DNA from: Bradysia coprophila | Taxonomy: Eukaryota; Arthropoda; Insecta; Diptera; Sciaridae | NCBI RefSeq assembly: GCF_014529535.1 | Contig: NC_050736.1 | Location: 620,001 to 684,000 of the forward strand | Direction: 5' to 3' | DNA length: 64,000 bases | Shown: in pieces, positions 23,401 through 34,843 of the stretch | Layout of the letters: every line of letters begins with the position of its first letter | How positions within the stretch are numbered: the first letter of the stretch is position 1 | The notes under the pieces: generated by a model | The model's input: the letters and a program-made list of their open reading frames with translations, nothing else | Told to the model about the DNA's origin: nothing | The model's database searches: none | Program-made: the position numbers and the translations under genes

Positions 23401-23442
23401 TCCTTGGTGTGTTAACATAGGATTCGGATAAAATTCCAACAT
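17485..23442 (-). CDS. Lmx1a: LIM-homeodomain transcription factor, Lmx1 type
   Basis: A nuclear DNA-binding developmental regulator. The minus-strand exons are 23442-23334, 20981-20783, 18405-17792 and 17720-17485. The phases agree, and the total is 385 codons plus TGA. Exon 1 starts MLEFYPNPMLTHQG. LIM domain 1 is about residues 50-102 (CEGCGQKIHDRYLM...WHEQCLSC), LIM domain 2 about 109-162 (CTRCGDRVQPNDMVMRAQN...HLNCFVCWICC), and the homeodomain about 193-252 (KRPRTILTSAQRRQFKASFE, PKPCRKVREALAKDTGLSVR, VWFQNQRAKMKK). LQKGEQFVLRGGQLFC and the homeodomain are characteristic of the Lmx1a/b group. The tail is Ser/Asn/Asp-rich. Drosophila has two Lmx1-type genes; I cannot tell which this matches, so the symbol is the family name. 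Both large introns (2.35-2.4 kb) precede the homeodomain exon. No core promoter could be pinned. Confidence 0.93.
18406..20782 (-). other. Lmx1-like intron 2
   Basis: Contains copy 1 of the CAGGCAGGAGCG-type MITE (19665-19836) and otherwise AT-rich DNA. Short open frames at 18469-18720 and 20289-20492 show no recognisable protein. Confidence 0.6.
19665..19836 (+). mobile_element. MITE family B, copy 1 (in the Lmx1-like intron)
   Basis: Matches the copies at 25747-25945 (reverse) and 62826-63022 across most of its length: AACCTGAATAATCTAGTAGC, TCATTTTCATACAGTGTAT and the end block TGGTTTATTTTACTCTGCCG are shared with small differences. The left terminal inverted repeat is degraded in this copy. 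Non-coding. Confidence 0.75.
20982..23333 (-). other. Lmx1-like intron 1
   Basis: 2.35 kb of AT-rich intronic DNA between the short N-terminal exon and the first LIM exon. No named repeat with clear ends is found; the stretch at 23030-23160 weakly resembles 25600-25700 and 46850-46930. Confidence 0.55.
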
Positions 23443-24520
23443 TTTTCACTAAATTTAAAATATCTTCACAATATATATCCACAATGATAGCTCGATTCTT
23501 TCCTTAAAACACTGCACGATATAATAGTTGCGTGGTATGTAAGCAACAATTCCCACAAATCAATAACCATAAATTGTATATTTTTGCAATTATATCCTCT
23601 CCAGCAAAAATGCCAACGATTCCAATATTTTTCTTTTGCAATTCACGTTAACTTTCGATAACAACCGAACAAATTTTAACATATAGTGCACATCACGTCC
23701 AACCTTTACGAACTACAAATTGCATGTGATACCAATAAAGTCGAAACAATTCTATGCTCATGATATTATATCTGGTCGAAAAACTGTCAACATAATAAAA
23801 ACGGGCACGGCGACATCACGACACCAATACACGGTGAAATTTGTGACATTATGGCCAAAAATTATTCGAGGGGTGACACCCTGCTAGTTTAAGCACGCAA
23901 ACGCATACGATTAAAATCTTCTCTTCGCTTCATTGAAGCGAGACAATAAGAATGGGCTCATACGGTTACGCCCATTGTTATTTCATTGGTTTTACCTCCC
24001 CTTCTGCATTCTGCGTATGCGCTGTGCGTGTTTCGCCGATTCATGAATAATAATTTGAGGATTATGTGTGTACGAGGATGTGTGTAATACGTTATGTAGT
24101 CACACAGTTCAATCAAAGGGAAATCGAGCTTTTGGTTGAATTTTTTTTTTGGTCAGTGTATTGGTGAGGAAATGTTTCACTGTTTTCTTTTAACCTTGTT
24201 GTCCTTGTTTTTTCTTGGTGTAATACATAGATAAGGTCAAAGAAAATTCAAGCTTTGAACATTTCAGATAAATGTAGTGGTGAGGAGGAATTATTTTCGT
24301 GTTTTTTTTCGTTCGTTTTTGCGGATTTACTTGATACCACATACCAGTATTGATTATTGTTTTTATTAAGATTTTTAGGTGGTTGAAAATATTTTGTGCG
24401 TAATTTTCAGAATTTTATTTAAAATTCACATTCCTGCTCAAGTTTTCTTTCTTCATTCGATGCTAAAATATTTACATTTTTTCACACTATAACCACTTTT
24501 AGGCGTAAGAAATAGTATAT

Positions 24521-24643
24521 TACTATACAAGGGAAGGAATTTCATATTTCGTATCCAGATGAGTAAAAGTGTCCGAGGGCTTTAGCCCGAAGTACTTTTA
24601 CTCATCGTGATACGAAATATCAAATTATTTCCCAAGTGTAGTA
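24521..24643. repeat. Long hairpin with GC-rich apex
   Basis: The arms pair over about 50 bp (CATATTTCGTATC, then GATGAGTAAAAGT, and their reverse complements), around an apex GAGGGCTTTAGCCC that itself pairs. Non-coding; probably a foldback element. Confidence 0.7.
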
Positions 24644-25746
24644 TGACGTTTTCCTTTACGACGGAGGGACAGCTTTTCCCTGAGGTCGGACAGTCAATTT
24701 TCCCTTCCTAGTAAAGGAAATTCGCATGTACGAATATTGTAGATTATACAGGCTTCTTAAGTTTCAGAAACATCTGTTATCGGTCTCATAGACCAAAATA
24801 ACAAATGTGCTTCAACTACCGTGGTTTTATATACTGAAATCTAATTTTAAAACAAATGAAGTAAAAGATTTAGTATCAAACGCCATTTTGAACTGAAGCT
24901 GTGACAGGATTTAATCAATAAATTTTATGGCGATACGCTTTCTGTTTAAAAAAAGTTGAGCATGAAAATTGAATTTGCGTCTACTTTCACGTCCCTATTA
25001 CTATTCCCTAATATAATTTCCTCATAACGGAACCAACGAAGCCAGAAACAAAAGCTGTTAATTCAACTTTCGCCAACAAATGCATGAACGTCTGGAGCAA
25101 AACTTTTGTTGGCTGCATAACTAAAAACAAAGTTTATTATTTTCCTTATCTTCAACATTTAATGCACAATCTAGCGTTTATGTAACAACAAACGGTTTAT
25201 CAAATAGATAACGTTTTAGGTGAACAAAATTATATAATTATTTAAGTTTATTCGTAACATGATTTTCATGTCACAAGTTTTAATCAAACTTCAACCTAAA
25301 AGTCAACAAAGCAAAGAACAAGTTCTACGAAAATCTTATCATGCATTTACATATTCACTGTAAGACGTAGGAGATCTATACTATGTTTTGGTGCCAGAGA
25401 AAATCTACGTCCGTTTCGTGCTCGGGATTTTTGTTGTTAGATTCGTATGGCGAAATTTCACATAGAACCATCAGAAGTTCACCTGTCACTGATGCAGCTT
25501 AATAATCGAATCTTTTACTTCTTTTGAACGGAGGAAATTCGACAAATTGGTTCACAATCTTTTACTTCAATTTGACATTAGTCTTTTCATATAAATTTCG
25601 TTAGCCAGACCTCATGGTTTATTTTTCCTCGCTGTTGACGGTAACAAGTGACATGACTTTGCCGCGTTTTTCAATAGCGAACACTTTGTCATTTTATTGT
25701 TAAAGTCAATGATTGAGGGCTAAAACATAAAAAAACATCTAGTTAA

Positions 25747-25945
25747 GTCACGGCAGAGTGAAATAAACCTGGCAGGAGCAGTGGAGCAGTTCATTTTTGA
25801 AACGTAAAATAAGCGACTTAAAACACAGTATAAAAATGAACTCTAATGAACACTGACATAAGTTGGAAAAATTTAATTCGCAAAATAAGTAAGGCTACTA
25901 GATAATTCAGGTCCATAGTCAAACAAGCGCTCGTGCCTGACTTTT
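25747..25945 (-). mobile_element. MITE family B, copy 2
   Basis: Reverse-oriented copy. It begins CACGGCAGAGTGAAATAAAC, followed by CTGGCAGGAGCAG, and ends near GCTCGTGCCTGAC, giving degenerate terminal inverted repeats. The interior shares CTACTAGATAATTCAGGT with copy 1 (reverse complement). Non-coding. Confidence 0.75.
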
Positions 25946-26039
25946 GCTAAGGTGAATGGTTTCTTCAATCCTACTCAACAAATACGATTGAAAACTCGAT
26001 CCTTTTGTAATAATGCTCGCAATACGTCGGATTTTACAA

Positions 26040-26210
26040 GATCTGAACCTGAAAATCGAAAGCCTGATCTGACGTGAATTTGACCTGACTTGATTTTAAT
26101 TAGATTTGACCTGACCTGCTACAGATTTAACCTGAGATAACCTGAATTTATCTGATTTATTGTGATATTTCTTGTTAGGTCAGGTTAGGTCAAAGTCTAT
26201 CAGGTCCCAA
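26040..26210. repeat. Degenerate ACCTG/CAGGT-rich stretch
   Basis: Many imperfect copies of CCTGA/TCAGG, in one orientation until about 26160 and the other after it. A similar stretch lies at 29045-29125. It behaves like a decayed simple repeat; no function is visible. Confidence 0.5.
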
Positions 26211-29200
26211 GCCCAATTTGTTAATGGCTTTGATTGTTCTTTTATCGATCGGTAATTCTTTTACATGAGTCTCTATCTCATCAAATTAGCCATAGCCATG
26301 ACTAACACATAATAAAATATTTTGTTTGAATTTCTCAGTTTTCCAGAAATTTTTCGAATTCAAGAAATATCAAGGAGAATCTAGAAAATTCGAGAAAATT
26401 CTCAAAAATATACTCTTCCTGTCTACAGAGAACAGAGAGTATATAGTTTTTGATGTCAAGTTATATCCATAACAATATCAAGAATCATATGATCGCTCAT
26501 CGCACAGAAATATGGCGATTTTGACTTATATTTATAGATAAACGAAAATTATAACTAATTTTCCCATAAAAAACATATGGAAAGCCGATGCCGCCTCATA
26601 ATTATTATAACTCAAAATCAAAATTTTCCAATTTTCTCTTGAAGACATTTTGTGGGATTTGTATACCAAACATAGCACTAAATTGCATATATGCTGGGCC
26701 ATTAAATGAACGTAATTTACTATTTAAACTGTAAAGTTTACAGAAAGCTTTGCATTTATTATAAAAGCACCAAATTCCTATATTTTAGAATTACGATTCC
26801 CAATCTAAATAACAACAGGACCAATGATTATGTGCACGGTTTTATTTGTTTTAAAGGGAAAAAACAACAAAAAAATCTTTGTTTGCATTTACTGCAGCGT
26901 TTTCATGAATATATGAACGAACTATAAACGAACCAAACATACATAAATCCATCAATCGATAATATATGATACATTCAGCCATACCTCAAACCGTACACAC
27001 AGCAAAGAAATTAAAACTCAAGTGCAATCAAGCATGCATAATTCTCACACTGATATGAAAATATGGATACGAATAACAAAAAAATGTGAAGTAGTTCTAC
27101 CCATTGAAAAGCAGATAAAAATCGTATATTACGATTTCACTACATTGACCTGACAAACAAATTTCGCCCCCATCACCTTGCTCCGTTTCGTATAACTCAT
27201 ATACAACACAACAAAATAAAAATGATATCAATTGTGTGCACGTGTTAATCTTTATTCAAAAGAGGAATCTCTATGCGTGAAAATCATTGCATGGAGAATA
27301 ACATTGAAATTTCCTCCTTTCATTTCACTTGACAAAATCCCGAATATGATGCCAATATGTGTGTGTGTACGGTACATTTTGAGCGAACAGTTAGCAGGAA
27401 TTTTAAACGCCGATTTTACGGTACTCAAATAGAAATTTGTGTCGTTTAATCGAATGGACGAGAATAATTTAGACACTGAGTTGCATAACGAGATATAATG
27501 TGCAACAGAGGGGAGCGAATCTATTTAATGTTTGACAAACTATTTCATGAAATAAAATTAGAAAAAAAAAATACGACAAGCAGGTTGGGGTTCAGTCGTT
27601 CAGTATTACTGCGAAGGAAATAATATATCCTGTTTAATGAATTATCCTTTTTTTTTAATTCTACAATGTATTTCTTCAACGCAACTACCCTCGAATTTAT
27701 GTTCAACTAGGCGTTATACCCCAAATATCTTTGTAGTGATGTACTAAATGTATCTAGCACATCGCCACATTCAACAAAATGTTATTGTTGTACTCTACTA
27801 ATTTCGTCGGGCAATTTTACCATTGAGGAGACGCACCGAACCGACAGTTCAAGTGATCTAATATTGGCAACGAGGACAAAAAATAGGCAATTCACTCTTT
27901 GTTAAAATTTATGAAGTAGAAGATTTTCTATATTAACTCTGCTACAAAAACCTTGATCAAAATAACTAACAAACTCGGTCTCTATGCTATGCATCTCTGG
28001 AAGGTAAATAAGATTAAACTCACTGCAATTGATCGTCATGAGTTTACAAGAGGTTGTCAAATCAGCCTAATAGATTAGATTAACTGTATTTGACTTCTAA
28101 ATTTCACATGATGATCATTAAAAGGTTATTACTCGGAAGTGATTAAACGGAACAAAGCATTTCGACCATGATAATTACCTCAAACACATAATGGCAATTG
28201 GGTAAGCCCATCATTGCAAGAAATAGATAAAATCACATAACTGCGATGACCAAAGTTGACTTGCTAGATGCTTTCCTAATAGTTAGATAATTTGCACTAT
28301 AATCCGTTTGATAACGACCCTCACAGATGTTAGAGGTCGAAGAAATAAAAACATTCGTGTTATCTTCTTATTTATACTTTGATGGTCCGAACAATGCTGC
28401 ATCAAAGAACCGAGACCATTAGGAAATTTTCCAGTATTCAAAGTACAATTCGATTGTCATTTGGTAATATATAGAAGAAGAAACCAGACGTTTTAAACCA
28501 GCAACGTCAACATCAACACATTCTAATTTGTAGACAATACATTGACCATTGGAACCGCGCGGAAACCATTTACATAACACGAACGAACGGCAAAAATTAA
28601 CTGGAAATACTTTCTCATTCCGAATCGTTGTTAATTATGCAATATGTGTATATTATATGTACGACATATAGAGATCACTCTCTATATATATATTCATGTG
28701 TTTAAGAATTTAATAAAATAAAAATTCGAAAATTTTTCATGTAAATGGAATAGTTGTGGTAAATAATTTTTTTCAGATAATTAAATGGAAATTTCACTTA
28801 ACGGTTGTAAAAATTTGGTTGGTTCGTTTGAATCGTTAAAAATTGTACAGGACTAAATGTAAATGTAGAACTACACCTTTCCACCAATATTCAGTTGCGA
28901 TCAGTATAATGGTAGGTACTCGTGAGGAGTTATTAACTAACAGCCAAGAATCCGACTTTGGGAGAGTGGGCTTGTTTCACTTTATTTTTTATTTACAATT
29001 AAATATTTGTGCGCATTGCTTGGAATTTAATATAGCTCGGAACAGGTCGGGTTAGAAGTCAGAGATAGAAATTCAGGTTCAGGTCAGATCAGGTTTCAGG
29101 TCTTCCAGATCAGATTTCAGGTGACTTTTTGCTAGCCTTACATTTTATCTCGAAACATTTGCTACGATATGTGATCTCATCAATATCTATTTTTTATGTA

Positions 29201-29679
29201 TTTACTTACCATCAAAAACAAAATAGTACATTTTTCCACGAGTGAAGAAAAGTTGAAAACTATTTTTGCGCTTTTTGCGCAAATTGCTTCAGCAACTATT
29301 TTTCGACAACTGTAAGTGTGTAGTTGTGTACCTCGCCTTCGGCTCGGATATACTGATGTATATATATAATAGACAGTTACCGAAGCTTGTTGCTCAAAAA
29401 CAAACTTGTTTACTTTTATCTTGTAATGAATTACTTTCGCAGCATTCAATGTCCCATCGACAGAATAACGAAAAGTTCAGCCAGATTGTTTCCAGTTTTT
29501 AGAGGTACTTACTTATTTACAATATCGTAATTTTGCTGAAGATAGTTTGACATTGTATAAACCGCAAGTCATCGGCTAGCAACAATTACGGCAAAAATAA
29601 GAGATGAGCTCTGCGTAGTGTTCTCATCGAGGAGGAAATCACTCGGGTAATTGACCCTGCTCTGAATTGCCGGAGAATC

Positions 29680-29870
29680 CGGTAATTAAACGGAATTGAC
29701 AGGACTTGAGAGGAATTAATGGGAATTGAAAGAAATTGACAGGAAGTACCTATAGAAATTGAAAGGGAATTGAAAGAAATTGTACGGAATTGAAAGAAAA
29801 TAAAGAAAATCCGGAAATTAGACGAATTGCTCCGGTAATTGAGGTTTTTAACCGAAATGGAAAGGAATAA
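29680..29870. repeat. Degenerate GGAATTGAAAGAAATTG repeat
   Basis: Purine-biased imperfect repeats of GGAATTGA/GAAATTGA units of about 10-18 bp. They keep a long minus-strand frame open by composition only. Confidence 0.6.
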
Positions 29871-30070
29871 GAAATTGATTCGCCACCCTTTTGGCCAGTG
29901 ATTTCCCCCTCGGATCTCATATATAATGCATGATACAAATTTCGAAGTGATAGATTTTGTTCTAGATTTAGAATTTGACACAAAAATTACTTTACATAGA
30001 TGAAGTAACATATTTAATGATTTTGTTGCGATGCGTTTGCCGTATGGAATTTGGAGTATGATTGACAAAA

Positions 30071-30165
30071 TGTTGTGACCGAATTACACTGTTATGACCG
30101 AATTACACTGTTGTGACCGAATTACACTGTTGTGACCAAATTACACTGTTGTGACCAAATTACGC
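30071..30165. repeat. 19-bp minisatellite, five copies
   Basis: The unit TGTTGTGACCGAATTACAC occurs five times in a row (starts 30071, 30090, 30109, 30128, 30147). The last two copies have CAAATT instead of CGAATT, and the last one ends CGC. Confidence 0.9.
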
Positions 30166-31054
30166 TCTAAGGAATACGTAGTACGTTACGTTATCATAAA
30201 ACGAATTTATTTCAATATTTTTTTAGTGATGACGACTTAGAAACTTGTAAGAATTACTACAATAGACGTATTTTTAAGAATAAAAGTGGATAGAAATGAT
30301 GACGATATTCGAACAATATATCCGGCAATACAACTTGTACCTGAGTCTTTTATTATTCAAATAGTTAACGTAATTAAAGACAACCAACATTTTAAAAACA
30401 ACTAATGACTCAGATGGCTGTAACATTTACCTACATTGAATCGCTATGATTCAATAGTCGTTATATACTTTGTTCGACACTACGGCGTATAGTATACGCA
30501 CCGCTAATATTTTTCTAACGTTTAATTTTTCGTTGCGTTTCACTGAAAAATTATCATTTTATTTAAGGGAATGGAAATTTCGTTTGAAAACGTTAAATTC
30601 TTGAATATTCATTGCGTGAAAATTATTTTTTGTTCTAATTGAAATCTTAGGCAAACCCTTAAGAGTGCCATTTAAGAGTTTAATTTAAAAAAAAAATAGG
30701 AAGAAGAAATAATTTCCATTTTTTAATTGAATTTTGATTGCAACGTTGAAAGAGTCTGACAACAACGGATATTCATTAAACTGCTAATCTGAAATTTTAA
30801 TATTGGGTTAAATTTCACCGAAATTACTTTTAAATTTTGAGAAGGCTCCATGCAATTGATTAAGAGAGTTGACTTGTATTTGAAATAATTTTTTCAATTA
30901 ATTGTATACAGAATAATTGTGATTGTAGTGTAATTACGTACGTACTTTCTTTCAAATACTGATTCTAGTAGCGAATAGTTATTTACGTAACGATTGAGGA
31001 GGCCGAAAGAGTTACGTATTAAATTTTATATGCTGCCTACTGGGGACGAAAGTT

Positions 31055-31091
31055 GAAAAATGCAAGGTTCTTTCAGAACCTTGGAAAAATG
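31055..31091. mobile_element. 21-bp transposon remnant with intact 8-bp target duplication
   Basis: The near-palindrome at 31063-31083 joins the two ends of the element found at 5160-5420 (CAAGGTTCT and its mirror AGAACCTTG). It is flanked on both sides by GAAAAATG (31055-31062 and 31084-31091). The interior of the element is gone but the insertion scar is complete. Confidence 0.75.
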
Positions 31092-31390
31092 TACGCCCAA
31101 GGACCGAAAGTGACAGAAAAATGTAAGTCAAAGAGGGGAAAGCGATGCTCACAAAAACCGGCCCGAGCGAGTACACACACTGAACTTTGAAAACTGACAC
31201 ATATTTTCTGTTTTGTGGTTTTGCACTGATTTTTTTTGGATTTTGCACGTATTTTTGGGTGGAGAAATCAAAAACCCGAGCAAAACACAGAAACAGAAAA
31301 GATGGCGGTTTCCAAATCCCTGTGTGTGTAGATCGTGAATATTTATTAATGACGTATTTTGCGAAGTGGAATTTACAAACAAAGTGGTAT

Positions 31391-31578
31391 GATACGACCA
31401 ATGTTCTCTCTAGCAAACAAACTCTCAGCTCTCTGTGTCAAATTCACACCCTATTTCTTTGTATTCAACAAACACTATTCTACATTTTGACTGACTACAT
31501 GTAATTCCAATGACTCCTTGACACATTCACCACCTTAATAAAAGTAGTTTGTTTGCTAGAGAGAGTATTGATACGACC
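31391..31578. mobile_element. 170-bp MITE with 9-bp target-site duplication
   Basis: The element 31400-31569 has terminal inverted repeats of about 24 bp, starting AATGTTCTCTCTAGCAAACA on the left and AATACTCTCTCTAGCAAACA on the right (reverse complement). It lies between two copies of GATACGACC (31391-31399, 31570-31578). A related right end is at 63117-63141. A 9-bp duplication recalls Mutator-like elements; that classification is inferred. Confidence 0.85.
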
Positions 31579-31606
31579 ATTCTCGTAGGTTTACACTTAC
31601 AGGTTC

Positions 31607-31748
31607 GAGATGGTAATCCATTATGCTTCGTAAAGTTCGTAAGTAATCCAATTTCGAAAAACTTTTGACATAAAATATATGGGCAAAATGTCAAAAGTTT
31701 ACGAAATTGGTTTACTTACGAACTTCACGAAGCATAATGGTTTATCTC
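31607..31748. repeat. Foldback repeat next to the 170-bp MITE
   Basis: The left arm, 31607-31670, pairs with the right arm, 31689-31748, through CCATTATGCTTCGT, AAGTTCGTAAGTAA and CCAATTTCG...ACTTTTGACA. Loop about 18 bp. Non-coding. Confidence 0.75.
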
Positions 31749-32309
31749 TATACTAAGGTTAAAGTCGTATACAGATCTAAATTCCATTTATTGATCAAGT
31801 TTGTAATATTTTGTACATTACGCATCAACTTCTCACATCGAAAACAATGTTCGCTGAGATTCTACAGTACAAGAGATGACGAAAAGCTCACCACCATATA
31901 AAAACGTAAACTTTGTGTTCCACACGACTCACAAGGTATTCTAATGGTTAGATTAATTAAAAATTCAGTTCTTATCAAATGATATAATTTATCTCACTTA
32001 TTACACAGAAAACATCAGTTTAATTCACAAAAGTCTTAAGTAAGATGGTAATGTAAGTAATTAGAAAAATATCATGTTTTGCTGAAGGTCAACGTAGAAT
32101 CCTATTATTCATTTTGACTTATAAAGCCATCATTTATTAAATATCTGTTGAGGAGACGCACCATAAAAGAAACGATAATACCAAGCACATTTGAATAACC
32201 GCACACCAAATGACTAATAAACTAAAATCACAAAACTGTCTACTTTCATGCGAGAAATTAACCCACAAAATCATAAAACGAAACTCAACAAAAAATGGCA
32301 AACTAATTA

Positions 32310-32962
32310 TTACTTTCTTCCAGCTCTCTGTGTGAACAGATATCTGGCCCGACGAACGGAGTAATCTTCTTCATCATCCACAATAGTCACTTTGAGAGCT
32401 TTTTTCTTTTGCACGTATGCTGTTGTAGGCCTTGTTACTCGCTTGCGAGCTGACCATAATGAATTCTGACGATCTTGTGTAGCTAGTTGATTCCTCCGTA
32501 TATCCTTTGTTATTTTTACAGGTGCTAGTGTAGTCAACACTTCCTCGTGTGTAACCTGAATCACTTTCTCTGTTGTTGGTTCAGTTGCTTCAGTTGTTGA
32601 TGTCGACGCTTCGGTTGTTGATGTGGACGCTTCGGTTGTGGATACTTTTACGACTTTCCGGGTAGTCGTTTCAATTATTTTTTTATACTTTCCGCGAAAA
32701 GTACCACCAGGTCGCCTAAGCGCAGCTATAATTATTACACCATCATCTCTATCACTGAAAAGCGAATTGCCTTTATTTGCTGGTCGGTTGTCGAAACTGT
32801 TGAACAATTGCTGTCCAGCTGCAAGCACTGGCCGAATTTGAATTTCACTGAATACTGCGACGAATAATAGAAAAATGAAATATTTCTGAAATGGAAATAA
32901 GTCACACAGTTCAATTAGAAACGATCAAGAGAAAGAGGTCGCAAAACAATCAAATTTACCAT
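32310..32962 (-). CDS. Secreted Thr/Ser-rich (mucin-like) protein, unknown family
   Basis: Two exons: the ATG alone ends exon 1 (32962-32960, followed by donor GTAAAT), and exon 2 is 32885-32310 with acceptor CCATTTCAG. The joined protein has about 192 residues. It starts MKYFIFLLFVAVFSEIQIRP, a signal peptide probably cleaved after VLA (about residue 23). The middle has STTEASTSTTEA-type repeats (two tandem copies, then TEATEPTTE), a likely O-glycosylation target. The rest is basic, with dibasic sites (RKR, KKK, RRAR) that proprotein convertases could cut. I do not recognise the family. It is the first of three neighbouring genes for secreted proteins. Confidence rests on the clean signal peptide produced only after splicing. 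Confidence 0.75.
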
Positions 32963-34792
32963 CTTTATATGGCTCTCCACACAACAAACTTGTTTACTTA
33001 AAAAATATTTTTTAACTAAATTTGGCTACGGTGGTAATGTACTCTGTTCTGTGTTAGACGATTATTCGGTAGAAAATATTCGATAAAAGTTGCATAACAG
33101 GTTACGCAAGCAAAAGTTAGAAGTAGAATTTACTTTGTCTGGTTTGTATAGCACTCGCAAATGGTATTTTTTTTAAACATTTTTGGAGTTGGTTTAGCTT
33201 CTTCTGCTTTTTGCTTTCTATTAGCTTTAGGAAAATTAATTTTTCAGAAGTTTTTTTTCAGGTACTTTTGTCGATGATCTCATAATAATTATGATACGAT
33301 CGTATTACTTAGATTGATCTTTGATTTCCATTCAATCAAATCTTGTCCATAAATTAATCAAAACTCGTCACATAAAGGTTTCCGCACATATTATTTACCA
33401 AAAAAACATTGTCTAGACCAAACAATCAATTAATGTTCAAGGGAAATCAAACATTTCAATTCACCATTTTCATATAGAATATACATCCAACTGAAATCGA
33501 AGATCGAACGAATGTTATACGGAAAAGATTTTATCTGAACGTGTCACGCACTGCTTCGGTAATTTGTAGTGTGTTGACACTTATGAATAAAATGTAAATA
33601 AAAATTTTCATATAGCATCTAATTGGAGACAAACTGGATCTTTAACGTACCATTTGTATGCCGATTCGTCTAGAGGTTAAAATTCAATAATTATTTTTTA
33701 TGACATATTGTTGATGAAAAGCGTGTTACTATTTTTAGCAATAACTAATTAATGAAATAAAAAACTTACTACTTAATTGATTAATTTTAATTGACGATGC
33801 ACAGCAGCAGGGGTGTGAATTAACCGTTCACAAATACGACAATCATATTAATAAAGGAATTATCAAATCTATTACTTTAGTATTTAGTAGAAGTATTTTC
33901 GACCGATCGATCCAAAATCTGTTACTTCGTTGGTTTAAACATTAAATTTTCTATTATAAATAAGAGACCATTAGCACTTGTCAATAACAGATAAGTGCGC
34001 TCAAAGTACGCAAAGATAAAAATTCCGAACATTTTTTTCGTTTTGTTTGAGGAAGTCAATTGGATCCGGTGTGTATGAGTAAATCTGCATTTTGGCACCA
34101 ACTTTTTTTCCAATGCATCTGTGGGCTTGCAGCACAAAAGTACTGGGTTCATTTATATGTGCAACGATAGTGTGTTAAGCCAGCTACAACACCCCATGCT
34201 CAGTTCCGTGGAACAACGAAGCTGCAGAGAATTCAGACTCTCCGAACATTAACTATATTTTTAGTCATAACTCTCGTGGATGTACTCGCACCAAGCAGTG
34301 CGTATACTCTACCTGTAGGTCTTTCCAAGGCCGACATTCGTACAGCATTACAAAAATTTTAAAATAATTTTTTCTTGAGTTTTTGCCGAAAAACTGTTTT
34401 CGGTACCCTCTGACATGTCGTTACTTTTGAGCTCTTTTCACAGAAAACAATTTTTTTTAGAAAAAGTGAAAGATAAGTGTTTCCTAGCATTGAAAGACGA
34501 ATCCGACGAGCTATCACTCATTAAAATCGGAGACCACTTGTTCCCAAAGTTAAAAAAATCGCCTGAAGATTTGGCGATATGACTCTTTAATTAAACTACC
34601 ATCGACTGATCAATTAAAAAAAAAATTACTTGCCTGTTAGAAGAAGTAGAATGGGTAGTCCCCGTTCGATATAGGTATATAAAAACCCAACATGTTCTTA
34701 TCATTTGATTGTTTCGTAGAAAATTGTTTCAAAATCAGAGTTTTTAAGATGCTAATCAGATAACTATAAGAAATCAGTTCAATAGGCCCCAG
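32963..34792. other. Intergenic between two secreted-protein genes (divergent)
   Basis: No gene recognised. It must carry the promoters of the minus-strand mucin-like gene and of the plus-strand CUB gene. Apart from TATA-like runs (for example 34676-34684, with an Inr-like TCATTT at 34701), I see nothing specific. Confidence 0.45.
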
Positions 34793-34828
34793 TATAAATA
34801 ATAAAAGTGTATCATAACAATTGCAGTT
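34793..34828 (+). promoter_or_regulatory. TATA box and initiator of the CUB-domain gene
   Basis: TATAAATA at 34793-34800 is followed 32 bp later by GCAGTTT (A at 34825), which fits an insect initiator at +1. The first ATG is only 19 bp further on, giving a short leader. A second TATA/Inr pair at 34676-34706 is an alternative start. Confidence 0.45.
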
Positions 34829-34843
34829 TAGCAACAGAAAGCA

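Larger units (their letters stand above)
23443..32309. other. 8.9-kb non-coding stretch rich in small repeats
   Basis: No supportable gene. It includes the hairpin at 24521-24643, MITE family B copy 2, ACCTG/CAGGT-rich stretches at 26040-26210 and 29045-29125, the purine-rich stretch at 29680-29870, a 19-bp tandem repeat, and the transposon remnants at 31.0-31.75 kb. The first ~1 kb (23443-24500) is the upstream region of the Lmx1-like gene and may hold its promoter. I cannot identify one. Confidence 0.5.

Noticed and set aside
26170..26205. TTAGG-like repeats suggesting an interstitial telomere sequence
   Set aside because: Only two TTAGG units occur, spaced by unrelated bases within a degenerate CAGGT-type repeat; no tandem run.
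29586..30068. 160-codon open frame on the minus strand
   Set aside because: It is kept open by the GGAATTGA/GAAATTGA simple repeat; the protein is repetitive (F/S/I-rich) and has no family motif.
31187..31504. 105-codon frame (+) and overlapping 134-codon frame (-)
   Set aside because: The 3' part of the plus frame runs through the 170-bp MITE, and neither shows a domain. An AAGATGGCGG motif inside was considered as a promoter element but has no supporting context.
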